Assembly: GCA_017510525.1 (NCBI GenBank)
Contig: JAFWNC010000013.1
Span: 20,169 to 84,168, forward strand
DNA length: 64,000 nucleotides
Direction: 5' to 3'
Origin: Clostridia bacterium
Lineage (GTDB): Bacteria > Bacillota > Clostridia > TANB77 > CAG-508
The notes under the pieces are model-generated. The model saw only the letters and a list, made by a program, of their open reading frames with translations, was not told where the DNA came from and made no database searches. The position numbers and the translations under genes are program-made. Below are positions 28,986 to 39,263 of this stretch, one piece after another (position 1 is the first letter of the stretch; the number at the start of each line of letters is the position of its first letter).

Positions 28986-30488
28986 TTATTTCTCAGCTCC
29001 TTCTATAGTTTCTTTATCACATAAATAAAATAATAAATTTGATAAAGTTGCGTTATAAACCAAAGATATTAACATACCCCAAACTAATACTTTTCCAATT
29101 GATTCTAAGTATAAAACATTTGAATAAATAAATACAATTGTAAATAATAAAAGTGGAATAATTCTTAAAACCATATCTTTTAAAGTCACTAAAAATCTAT
29201 TTTCAGTATGTTTCATCATACAAGCTAAGAAATAATAATTTATTAGAGTAGCTCCTAAAATTGATATTAATCCTGTTATAGTTAAAATAATATCATTTGA
29301 ATTTCTAATAATAATTAATAAAATAGCAATATATCCTATCTCAAGTAATAAAGAAAAGATTCCTAACTTCTTATTTTTTAATATCATAAAAATTGCAACA
29401 ATAGCAACAGCAACTATTAAAATTATTACAGACACCTTAACAATATTAAATACATTGCTTGTTTCCATGTAGTAAACTGAATCAGAATTAATAGTATAAA
29501 CAATAGGTAACTTTCCAGAATTTATAATATATTGAGTCATAACAGTATCTTCGTTATTTTTAGTTAAAGTTTCCTCATCAGTAACTCCTTGATATAAAGG
29601 AAAACCTAAATAAGTATAGTTTCCATCTGCTGCAAAATATGTTACATACTTATCTTCATCATCAATTTTTATAGTAATAGATTTTATTTTAGACTCACCT
29701 TCTGAATCAATTGTTTCAACATATTGTTTTGTAATATCTCTATATTTCTTTAATCCATCATTATTAAACTCAAATTGCAAATAAAAATCAAATCCATCAT
29801 CAACTGACTGTGAAGGTTGATAATATGCTTTTGCATTTTTAATATCGGAATTATCTAGCAATACTTCATTAGTATCAGTATCAATTATCTCAACACTACC
29901 ATAACTTGTAACTAATTTTACAACATTATCTATATCATCATGATCATAAGGAATTTCAAGATTTAAATTTCCATTATCCTCATTTAAACGAATACTATAA
30001 TCAGTAATTCCATATTCTTTTAATCTTTCTTGAATAATACTCTTTGTTTTTTTATAATTATCTTTATTTAAAACTCCATCACCATTAACAGGAACTGTCT
30101 TTTTAACAGTAGTAGTTTCTGGCTCTTCGTCTTCACTACTTTTTTCTTCATTAGTTGTATCAGCAACTTCAGTAGAATTTTCATCAGTTGAAACTGTCTC
30201 ATTAACACTAACAGTATCTTCAACACTTTCATCTGACTTGTTTTCTTCTGTTTCTTCTTTATCTTCAGATTTAACAACTTCTTCAATTTCTTTTGTTGAA
30301 TCATCAACATAAAATGTAATACTACTTACACCTTTCCCCTCAATCTCTTTTGAGAAAGAATAATCTGGTTTTTCCCAGTCTTTAAGCTTATTCTTTGGTA
30401 TACCTATAAAAGAAATAAATGCCAATATAAGTATTAGAATAATTACCGCCAAAATAGTTAAATTTTTAATTGCTTTGTTTGATTTCAA
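28986..30488 (-). CDS. secD: Divergent SecD-like translocon subunit with acidic insert
   Basis: The 500-residue protein has an N-terminal helix, a SecD P1-like region (IIQERLKEYGITDYSIRL and SVEIIDTDTNEVLLDNSDI) and a C-terminal block of five helices. Between residues about 60 and 135 is a long Glu/Ser/Thr/Val-rich insert (about 75 residues) not seen in normal SecD. The typical D1-D6 membrane motifs are weak. Length and order fit SecD; the adjacent SecF-like gene supports it. The insert is probably extracytoplasmic and disordered. Confidence 0.78.
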   Translation of the reverse strand: MKSNKAIKNLTILAVIILILILAFISFIGIPKNKLKDWEKPDYSFSKEIEGKGVSSITFYVDDSTKEIEEVVKSEDKEETEENKSDESVEDTVSVNETVSTDENSTEVADTTNEEKSSEDEEPETTTVKKTVPVNGDGVLNKDNYKKTKSIIQERLKEYGITDYSIRLNEDNGNLNLEIPYDHDDIDNVVKLVTSYGSVEIIDTDTNEVLLDNSDIKNAKAYYQPSQSVDDGFDFYLQFEFNNDGLKKYRDITKQYVETIDSEGESKIKSITIKIDDEDKYVTYFAADGNYTYLGFPLYQGVTDEETLTKNNEDTVMTQYIINSGKLPIVYTINSDSVYYMETSNVFNIVKVSVIILIVAVAIVAIFMILKNKKLGIFSLLLEIGYIAILLIIIRNSNDIILTITGLISILGATLINYYFLACMMKHTENRFLVTLKDMVLRIIPLLLFTIVFIYSNVLYLESIGKVLVWGMLISLVYNATLSNLLFYLCDKETIEGAEK

Positions 30489-30582
30489 TTTCTTTTACCC
30501 CCTATAAACAATGTAAATTCACTTCTAGATTTTATATTAAAAATACAAAAATATCAACTATTTTTTATAAAAATATTTTTAA

Positions 30583-30610
30583 ACTTTTGGGGACGCGCAC
30601 CGAAAGTTTA
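30583..30610. repeat. Short hairpin of the GGGGACGCGCACC repeat family
   Basis: AAACTTTTGGGGACGCGCAC then CGAAAGTTT; the same core occurs at 63936-63960. The arms AAACTTT/AAAGTTT pair. Confidence 0.55.
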
Positions 30611-30611
30611 T

Positions 30612-31007
30612 TCATTTAAGATTAACTCCAATAATTCCACCAACACCCCCACAAGCACAAGAAACAATAAACATAATCACAGAATAAATATTTAATCCAA
30701 AATCACCAAGTAAAACACTAGAAATCATATATAATGAAAAAACATATAAAAACCCAATCATAGCACCCTTAAAAATACCTTTATTTTCCTGTTTTCTTAT
30801 TCCAATTGATGTACCAGATAAAATACTAACTCCAGAAATAACAATAATAGCAGGCTTAATAATCCCCTCAGACAAATTTGAATTTGCTAAACAAACACCT
30901 AAAATCATAAATAAAAATAAAGTCAAACAAATAGAAAAACAAACACCTTTTAAAATAGAAAAAATCAAGCTGCTTTTAAAACTATTTTCATTCATCACTT
31001 TCTCCAT
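30612..31007 (-). CDS. TIGR04086-like small membrane protein
   Basis: The 131-residue protein has four hydrophobic segments; SFKSSLIFSILKGVCFSICL and the C-terminal GGVGGIIGVNLK fit the TIGR04086 family of Firmicutes membrane proteins, often near secDF and tgt. The frame can extend to 31028, but GGAGGTGGAGCT lies before ATG 31007. Function unknown; position beside the Sec genes is typical of the family. Confidence 0.75.
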   Translation of the reverse strand: MEKVMNENSFKSSLIFSILKGVCFSICLTLFLFMILGVCLANSNLSEGIIKPAIIVISGVSILSGTSIGIRKQENKGIFKGAMIGFLYVFSLYMISSVLLGDFGLNIYSVIMFIVSCACGGVGGIIGVNLK

Positions 31008-31055
31008 AGCTCCACCTCCATACCCCAATATATTTTCAAAAGCTTAAAATATGAT

Positions 31056-31139
31056 AAAAAAGTGGAAATGGGGACGGTTCTGTTTTCCACGAAAAATCTT
31101 TTTCGTGGAAAACAGAACCGTCCCCATTTCCACTTTTTT
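31056..31139. repeat. Perfect 41-bp inverted repeat (hairpin)
   Basis: Two 41-base arms (31056-31096 and 31099-31139) are exactly complementary with a two-base centre. The GGGGACGGTTCTG core is shared with hairpin repeats found in many Clostridia, often linked to IS200-type (REP-associated) transposases. It overlaps the stop of the WG-repeat gene and is flanked by A/T runs, so it can end transcription from both sides. Confidence 0.85.
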
Positions 31140-32574
31140 ATTCAATTCCTAAACACTGTTTAACAGTCTTAACAACATTAGCATCTAAATTAGCAACATA
31201 ATAATCAGTCTCTTTACTTGACTTAGCCAAGAAAACTGTGTCCCATTCCAAAGGAATAATAATTTCTCCATTCTCATCTAAAACGCCATATTTATCATTT
31301 ATTCCACAAACAATACCTTTTGAAACATCATCCCCATCAGGAATTTCAACAAATAAAACATCCAAATACTCATAATCATTATTTGGAGTCATTACTTTAC
31401 TGGCAGTTGAACAACCTAATTTATCATAAACACACTCTTTTGCAACAGTTCCATTTTTCTTATAAAAACCATATCTACTATTATTTGAAACAATAATCAA
31501 ATCATTACCAATAAAGTATTTACTCTCTATATTTTGATTAGAAAAATCATCTAATTTCTGTAATCCAATACCATCATATTCTATTGGAACAATAACTTTT
31601 CCTTCAACAGAAATCACACCATATTTTGAATTTTTCGAAACCATATATAACATATCTTCAGAATCCAATAATTCAATAGAATCATATTTAATTTCTATTG
31701 TAGGTGTTTCTGAATCAATAGCAATCATGCCGTATTTTCCAGAATAGCAACATATAAATTGATTAATATTTTCAACATATTCTAAAGAATCATATTTTGT
31801 ACTTATAATCTCTTTTTCTTTCTCAGAAGAATAAATACCATATTTTCCTTTTTCTTCAACAACAACTAAATCATTAACTAAAGCCCTTTTATTTTTAAAA
31901 TCAGAAGAAATACTATCATATCCCTTATTTGTAGCATATGTTTCAAATTGCTGTGATAAATAAGGTAAGCTGTATAAAGTTATTTGTTTTCCATCAGTAT
32001 TAATTTGAACATTAAAACCAATTTTTATTGCTTCAGCAGAAGCATATAAACTATCATCAACCTTTATAACTTCTCTATCTGTAGTAAATATTTCTATATT
32101 CTCACTTACTAATTCGTTAGAATTTGAAGAACTATTACTAGTCTTAGAATCATAAAATTGTTTTTTTACTATATTTGAATTATAAGCAAAACTAGAATAT
32201 TCCCCTTCATTAATAATATAACATTTATCACTATCTTCACTTACAGGATCATATTCACCCTTCTTATATTGATAATCCAAAAGATCAGCCAATGAATTAA
32301 TATTAAAATAATAATCACCATCTTTAACACAAAAAATATCATAATTACTATTTTCATAACTTATACTGCCCTTTTGAATATCTGTACCATCAACTGTAGA
32401 AACTGTTACTTTATAATTATTCTCATTTATTGCAAATTTTACTCCATTAGCATCTTTAATCATAAAAAAGATTAATAAAAAAATAATTAAAACAAGTAAT
32501 GCGACGCTAACAATAATCGCTGTCATTATTATTTTTTTCTTTTTTTGAAATCCTGCATCAATTTCTTCCCCCAT
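31138..32574 (-). CDS. WG-repeat protein with N-terminal membrane anchor
   Basis: The 478-residue protein has a basic start (MGEEIDAGFQKKKKI), one membrane helix (residues about 18-40), a domain resembling copper-amine-oxidase-N/stalk sequences (KVDDSLYASAEAIKIGFN) and then about four WG repeats: EEKGKYGIYSSEKEKEI, YSGKYGMIA, KNSKYGVISVEGKVIVPIEY and NSRYGFYKKNGT, with a last INDKYGVLDENGEIIIPLEW. It is intact and unrelated in context to the WG protein at 23854. Likely extracytoplasmic binding protein; partner unknown. Confidence 0.85.
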   Translation of the reverse strand: MGEEIDAGFQKKKKIIMTAIIVSVALLVLIIFLLIFFMIKDANGVKFAINENNYKVTVSTVDGTDIQKGSISYENSNYDIFCVKDGDYYFNINSLADLLDYQYKKGEYDPVSEDSDKCYIINEGEYSSFAYNSNIVKKQFYDSKTSNSSSNSNELVSENIEIFTTDREVIKVDDSLYASAEAIKIGFNVQINTDGKQITLYSLPYLSQQFETYATNKGYDSISSDFKNKRALVNDLVVVEEKGKYGIYSSEKEKEIISTKYDSLEYVENINQFICCYSGKYGMIAIDSETPTIEIKYDSIELLDSEDMLYMVSKNSKYGVISVEGKVIVPIEYDGIGLQKLDDFSNQNIESKYFIGNDLIIVSNNSRYGFYKKNGTVAKECVYDKLGCSTASKVMTPNNDYEYLDVLFVEIPDGDDVSKGIVCGINDKYGVLDENGEIIIPLEWDTVFLAKSSKETDYYVANLDANVVKTVKQCLGIE

Positions 32575-32590
32575 AGGAACCTCCTAAACA

Positions 32591-33730
<1,140 letters not shown>

Positions 33731-33749
33731 TCATCAAAAAATCATAAAA

Positions 33750-33826
33750 ATCTGTAGGGGTGAGCATTGCTCGTCCGCTCTACATTGCCCTACCCTGTAA
33801 ACTGTTGTTCACCCCTACATAATAAA
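33750..33826. repeat. GC-rich palindromic repeat
   Basis: GTAGGGGTGAGCATTGCTCG then TCCGCTCTACATTGCCCTA and a second arm GTTCACCCCTAC, between tgt and queA. The right end overlaps the queA stop region. Confidence 0.6.
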
Positions 33827-34837
33827 CATTGCATCACCAAAACTAAAAAATCTATACCTTTGCTCAACAGCCTCTTTATATGCCTCTAAAACAAAATCTC
33901 TTTCTGCCAAAGCCGAAACCAACATAAGAAGAGTAGACTCAGGCAAATGGAAATTAGTTATTAAAGCATCTATACACTTAAACCTATATCCAGGATATAT
34001 AAAAATCTGAGTATCCCCTTCTGTAGCTTTTAAAAATCCATTTTCATCAGCAACAGTTTCTAAAACCCTACATGAAGTAGTCCCAACAGAAATAACTCTT
34101 TTTCCATTTCTTTTAGCCTCATTAATAATGTCAACATCTTCTTGTTTAATATAATAATGTTCTGAATGCATCTCATGATCTTCAATATTTTCAACCTTTA
34201 CAGGTCTAAATGTTCCTATACCAACATGAAGAGTAACTCTGGCTATTTTAACACCTTTCTCTTTAAGTTTCTCTAATAACTCAGGTGTAAAGTGCAAACC
34301 AGCAGTAGGAGCAGCAGCAGACCCTTCATATTTCGCATAAACAGTTTGATATCTATCCTTCTCTTTCAACTTTTCATGAATATAAGGAGGTAATGGCATT
34401 AGACCAATCTTATCTAATATTTCATTAAATATCCCCTCATACTTAAACTTAACTTTTCTAGTTCCACCTGGCAATAAATCAAGAATTTCAGCTTCTAATA
34501 ATCCATCACCAAAAATAACCTTAGTGCCAATATGAAGTTTGTTTCCAGGTCTAACAATAGACTCCCAAACATCACCTTCAATTCGTTTAATAAGCAAAAA
34601 CTCAACATTAGCACCAGTTTCTTTTTTCCCATATAAACGAGCAGGAATAACTTTAGTATTATTTATAACTAAACAATCCCCCTCATTAATATAATCGATA
34701 ATATCTTTAAATATCTTATGTTCAATTGTTTTGTCATTACGATTTAAAACCATAAGTCTAGACTCATCCCTTTTTTTAATAGGAACTTGAGCAATTAATT
34801 CTTCTGGTAAATCGTAATCATAATCAGATACTTTCAA
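33815..34837 (-). CDS. queA: S-adenosylmethionine:tRNA ribosyltransferase-isomerase
   Basis: The 340-residue enzyme transfers and isomerises ribose from SAM onto preQ1-tRNA, giving epoxyqueuosine. Family sequence is visible throughout: [51 protein letters not shown] and [17 protein letters not shown]. Length is normal and the start ATG at 34837 is clear. It precedes tgt in transcription order. Confidence 0.97.
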   Translation of the reverse strand: MKVSDYDYDLPEELIAQVPIKKRDESRLMVLNRNDKTIEHKIFKDIIDYINEGDCLVINNTKVIPARLYGKKETGANVEFLLIKRIEGDVWESIVRPGNKLHIGTKVIFGDGLLEAEILDLLPGGTRKVKFKYEGIFNEILDKIGLMPLPPYIHEKLKEKDRYQTVYAKYEGSAAAPTAGLHFTPELLEKLKEKGVKIARVTLHVGIGTFRPVKVENIEDHEMHSEHYYIKQEDVDIINEAKRNGKRVISVGTTSCRVLETVADENGFLKATEGDTQIFIYPGYRFKCIDALITNFHLPESTLLMLVSALAERDFVLEAYKEAVEQRYRFFSFGDAMFIM

Positions 34838-34860
34838 ATTTATTACATCCCTTTCTACAT

Positions 34861-36241
34861 TTATTCAGTATGTGTTATAACAGTTACTTCGTCACTATTT
34901 AAATTAATACTATTATTTTTTTCTTTAATAATTCCATTGATTAATTCATACATTCCAACGAAGAAATTATTTGGTTCTTTAACAAATTTCTCTTGTTCTG
35001 CACCATAAAAATTACTTTCTTGCACAGGTTTTGTCGAATAAACAGATGAATCTAAACCTATTAATTCACCATTACCATCTGGTATTTCTTTAGCCATATA
35101 ATCATGATACCATCTCTTTAAACTATCAGAGCCTTCAGAAACATATCCATACTTTGAACTATCATGTAAAGCAGGTATATCATAATCCCTTTCCTTTAAG
35201 TTTCTCTCTAAAGAATGTAAAAACTCATGAACAAATACCTCCTCAGGAAAAGTATCATATCTAGAATCATATTTATACATATAGCTATTTTTCAAATCAT
35301 TAGGCATACGTATATCAGAAAAACCAATACCATCAAAATCCATTCCTCCGAAGTCCTATCCAATCATTTATTGGTATTTCAATATTTTTATTCTTATCAC
35401 CCATTCTAATAGCAACAAAAATATGGTCATATTCTTCTTCCTCTAAATAAGGATCTAAAATATCTTTTACATTCTCAGGTGCAACATAATATCCATTTGT
35501 TTCATCATATGAAAGATTTGTTATTGTTGAGTTCAAATCAAATAAATGAGTAGTAATCTTCATTTGATCATTAGAAAAACTCTCACAAGTTTTCTCAAAT
35601 CTATCTAAATTATCTTTTATTAAGGTTTTATCTTCTTGAGTCATTGATACATTATAGGCTTTTCCATTTAAAGTAACATTAATATTATCTATAATAAAAC
35701 AAGCAATATCCCAATCGTTATCTTCATCTTTTTCACCCTTTTCTATCTTCATATCAGCAAACCATGCTTTTCCAATACATTCTCCACCAACTCCTCCAAG
35801 TCTAAAACCAATATCAAGGCTATTACTGTTTTTAGAATCAAATTTTAAAGATATCTCTTGCCAATCAGTACTTCCATTTATAACTCTACTCTGTTCACCT
35901 GTACCAATAATATTAATACAAGCCCCAGAATTATCGTTATCTTTTCCACTAACATTTTCAGTTTTAACTAAACAAGTTACTTTATATAATGTATTAGGCT
36001 CGACATTAACAGTTTTATAAAAGATAGCATCATTATAATCACTATTTTCTATACAATAACTTCTCTCTCTAGTAGCTTTAACCTTATTATCTCTATAAAA
36101 AGAAGTACCTTTTGGGTTAACCTGAGCTTTTATAAAATCATTAAAATAATATTTTGCATAAAAGCAATAAATTATAAATCCAACTATAAAAATAATTCCT
36201 AAAATAGCAAAATTAGAAACAAATTTAACTTTATCTCTCAT
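34861..36241 (-). CDS. Secreted/anchored HEFLH protein with binding domain, CGG +1 shift
   Basis: The 459-residue protein has an N-terminal membrane helix (residues about 10-31), a jelly-roll-like binding domain (residues about 65-170; [17 protein letters not shown] and [12 protein letters not shown]) and a C-terminal domain with the zinc-protease-like motif [10 protein letters not shown]. The first frame stops after IGLRRNGF. Skipping C at 35350 (CTTCGGAGGAATGG) gives [16 protein letters not shown] and adds 162 residues that include HEFLH. Probably an extracellular metallopeptidase or a close relative; substrate unknown. ATG 36241 has AGAGAGG upstream. Confidence 0.82.
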
Positions 36242-36275
36242 AAAAACCTCTCTTATGTACAAATTAAAAATTTTA

Positions 36276-36338
36276 CACCGTAGGGGTAGACAACCTCGGT
36301 GACCCGCCCATCTCCAAAGTCCTACTCTATACAAAAAT
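36276..36338. repeat. GC-rich palindromic repeat
   Basis: CCGTAGGGGTAGACAACCTC followed by GGTGACCCGCCCATCTCC and GTCCTACTCTATAC, between the HEFLH gene and rnhA. Confidence 0.5.
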
Positions 36339-36340
36339 CC

Positions 36341-36777
36341 CTACAATTCCATAATTGCACCTCTTGCCAATTCATCACACCTATTATTAAACTCGTTATC
36401 ACTATGCCCCTTAACCTTAATAAAATCAATCTTATGTTTTTGTGATAACAAATATAATTCTTCCCATAACTCCTTATTCTTAACAGGCTCTTTACCAGCA
36501 GTCTTCCAACCATTTTTTCTCCAGTTATAAATCCACCCATTATTAAAAGCATTTACAACATAAGCACTATCACTATAAAGCCTAACATAGCACTCAAATT
36601 TCAATAGCTTCAAAGCTTCAATTACAGCAGTCATCTCCATTATATTGTTTGTAGTATCCTTACAACCACCGACTGATTTCCTTTTTCTTATCCTTATACA
36701 TTAAAATCGCACCATAACCACCGAGGCCCAGGATTTCCAGAACAAGCACCATCAGTATAAATATCAACAACATCCAT
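36341..36777 (-). CDS. rnhA: Ribonuclease HI with two CGG +1 shifts
   Basis: The enzyme cuts RNA in RNA-DNA hybrids. From ATG 36777 the frame reads [14 protein letters not shown], then CGG. Skipping C at 36723 gives [19 protein letters not shown], and skipping C at 36671 gives [18 protein letters not shown], which joins the rest in one 144-residue protein. Asp in YTDG, Glu in NIMEM, Asp in YSDSA and Asp in RCDEL are the catalytic set. Two shifts in one small housekeeping enzyme give its exact canonical sequence, the strongest single case in the window. Confidence 0.95.
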
Positions 36778-36802
36778 AAAACACCTCTATAAAAAATACA
36801 AA

Positions 36803-36856
36803 TTCGTAGCGGAGAACTAAAGTTCTCCATTTATCTTCAACGCCCTACCCTATACA
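36803..36856. repeat. GC-rich palindromic repeat
   Basis: CGTAGCGGAGAACTAAAGTTCTCC, then CAACGCCCTACCCTATACAA; similar to copies at 11345 and 56311. Lies in the divergent region between rnhA and tmcAL. Confidence 0.6.
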
Positions 36857-36864
36857 ATCATACC

Positions 36865-36893
36865 TTGAATTTTCAACATATCTATGATATTAT
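36865..36893 (+). promoter_or_regulatory. tmcAL promoter
   Basis: TTGAAT (36865-36870), 17 bases, TATTAT (36888-36893), about 45 bases before the start. Confidence 0.6.
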
Positions 36894-36936
36894 ATCAATA
36901 AAATTAAAAATATACAATATAAAGGAGAAATAAATT

Positions 36937-38131
36937 TTGGACAAAATTCTAGGAATTATATCAGAATACAACCCATTCCATAACCGGACACAAATATCAT
37001 CTTGAACAATCAAAAAAAATAACAAACACAAAATACACAATTGCCATAATGTCTGGTAACTTTACTCAAAGAGGTGAAACATCACTATTAAACAAATGGG
37101 AAAAAGCCAATCTAGCTATAGAAAACGGAATTGACTTAGTTTTAGAACTACCAACAATATATTCAATATCAAGTTCTGAAAACTTTTCATATGGAGCTAT
37201 AAAAATCTTAGATTCTCTAAAGACTGTTGATTACCTATCATTCGGGGTAGAAACTAATAACTTAGAAAAACTAGAAAATATAACAAACTGTTTATTAAAC
37301 GAAACACCTGAATTTAAAAACACACTAAAATCAGAACTTTCAAAACACATAAGCTATCCTAAAGCATTAGAAAATGCAATAATAGAAGAACTAGGAAATG
37401 ATTACCAAAACATATTAACACCAAATAACACACTAGGAATTGAATATATAAAATCACTTAAAAGATTAAATAGTAACATTTCCCCTATCGCTATCGCAAG
37501 AATAGAAAATAACTATAACGATACAAAAATAACTGAAATTTCAAGTGCAACAGCAATAAGAAAACAAATAAACAATCTTTCAGCTATTAAAAAGGCCGTT
37601 CCAGAAAACACATTCAAAAAACTACAAGAAAACAATATAGTACCCTCACTATCATCATTCGAAAATGAAATACTATATAACCTTAGAATGATGACCGAAC
37701 AAGACTTAAACAATCTTCCAGATGTTACAGAAGAATTAGTTCAAAGAATAAAACAAGCATCAAATAAATCAAAAACATTAGATGAACTAGTTAAAAACAT
37801 CAAAACAAAAACCTACACCCAAGCCAGAATACAAAGAATATTACTATATATTCTTTTAAAAATAACAAAACAAGATATGGAAATATCAAAAACACTAACA
37901 CCATACGCACGAGTATTAGCCTTTAATAAAAACGGACAAGAACTAATCTCAAAAATAAAAAAACAAAATCCAGAAATAAACCTAATAACATCAATAACAA
38001 CTTTTGAAAAAAACTGCAATAATAAAAACTTATTACGACTACTAGAAATAGACAAAAACTCAACCAACATCTACACCCTAAAAAGAAAAACAAACTACCA
38101 ATCAAACCAAGACTACACAACAAAACTTTAG
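36937..38131 (+). CDS. tmcAL: tRNA(Met) cytidine acetate ligase read through a CGG +1 shift
   Basis: The enzyme makes N4-acetylcytidine at the wobble base of elongator tRNA-Met using acetate and ATP. From TTG 36937 (AGGAG nine bases upstream) the frame reads ILGIISEYNPFHN and then CGG. Skipping the C at 36985 gives the nucleotide-binding HNGH motif (residues 15-18) and continues KYHLEQSKK, AIMSGNFTQRGE and DLVLELP to a normal 397-residue end. The HxGH glycine itself is the residue supplied by the shifted codon. Unshifted translation stops within a few codons. Confidence 0.94.
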
Positions 38132-38178
38132 GTTTTGTTGTAAATTATAACTTTTGAAATTATATATTAATTTTTGAA

Positions 38179-38306
38179 AACCCCGCGCAGCGATCAAACG
38201 AGATTCGCAAGAATCGAGTGCGATTGAAACAGCCCTATCAGATAAAATTCTCAAATTTTCAATTTATTGAAAATTTGTAGGATAAGGGCTGTGACAGCAA
38301 GGGGTT
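38179..38306. other. Structured element of unknown type
   Basis: AACCCC at 38179 pairs with GGGGTT at 38301. Inside it CAGCCCTATC pairs with GATAAGGGCTG, and two smaller hairpins (AGATTCGCAAGAATCGAG and AATTTTCAATTTATTGAAAATT) lie within. No other copy is in the window and I recognise no known RNA family. It fills most of the 232-base gap between tmcAL and the pseudouridine synthase gene, so it could be a leader RNA or a small mobile repeat. Confidence 0.5.
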
Positions 38307-38363
38307 AAAAAAAATAATATATAATTTCAATTAATACTATTTTTTAAGAAAGGAAAAAAACAA

Positions 38364-39225
38364 ATGCAAAAAATACGCGTACCATCAAAATACAACAATA
38401 AAACCCTAATCACATACCTATTAGACGCATACCCAAACCTAACACAAAACACAATCTACAAAACCCTACGAAAAAAAGACATCAGAATAAACAACATCAA
38501 AATATCAGAAAACCAAACAATTCACGAAAATGACGAAATAACAATCTATATAAGCGATGACATCCTATTCTCCCAAAAAATAGAAATAAAAAAAATCTAT
38601 GAAGACCAAAACATACTAATAATAGACAAACCCTATGAAATAGAAATAACAAACTCAAAAAACAATCAACAAACACTAACCCAAATACTACAAAAAGAAT
38701 ATACCTATATTGAACCATGCCACAGACTAGACAGAAACACAAGCCGGACTAATAATCTACGCAAAAGACCCAGAAACACTATCAATACTCCTACAAAAAT
38801 TCAAAAACAAAGAAATACAAAAAGAATATATATGTACAGTACATGGAATATTAAAACAAAAAGAAGCAACACTTGAAGACTATCTATTTAAAGACAGCAA
38901 AAAATCAACAGTATACATATCATCAACACCCAAAAAAGGATATCAAAAAATAATAACAAAATATAAAGTAATATCAGAAGACAAAAAAACCAACACATCA
39001 AAACTACAAATAGAGCTAATAACTGGAAGAACACACCAAATAAGAGCACACCTAGCATACATAGGCCACCCAATCATAGGAGACGGAAAATACGGAAACA
39101 ACCAAATAAACAAAAAATTAGGAGCCAAGCACCAAAAACTCGACTCCAACAAACTAACTTTTACCTTCACTACCCCATCAGAAAAAATAGAATACCTCAA
39201 CCATAAAACAATTTCAAAAAAATAA
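38364..39225 (+). CDS. RluA-family pseudouridine synthase read through a CGG +1 shift
   Basis: The enzyme isomerises uridine in rRNA or tRNA. The N-terminal S4-like domain (MQKIRVPSKYNNKTLITYLL) leads to the catalytic HRLDRNTS. There the DNA is AGCCGGACTAATA; skipping C at 38745 gives TSGLIIYAKDPETLS, the usual HRLDxxTSGLL motif (Asp is the catalytic residue), then KEYICTVHG and GRTHQIRAHLAYIGHPIIGD to a stop at 39225 (286 residues). Unshifted, the protein would lose its whole second half. AAGGAAA precedes ATG 38364. The exact target site is not determined. Confidence 0.94.
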
Positions 39226-39256
39226 TGATAACCAAATGTTATCATTATTTTTTTGA
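39216..39256. terminator. Bidirectional terminator between convergent genes
   Basis: AAAAATAATGATAAC and GTTATCATTATTTTT arms around CAAAT; serves the pseudouridine synthase gene on plus and the 39264 gene on minus. Confidence 0.9.
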
Positions 39257-39263
39257 AATCTTA

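Noticed and set aside
30068..30310. 80-residue Leu/Lys-rich ORF within secD
   Set aside because: It is the other-frame shadow of the acidic insert; its composition follows from GAA/TCA-rich repeats.
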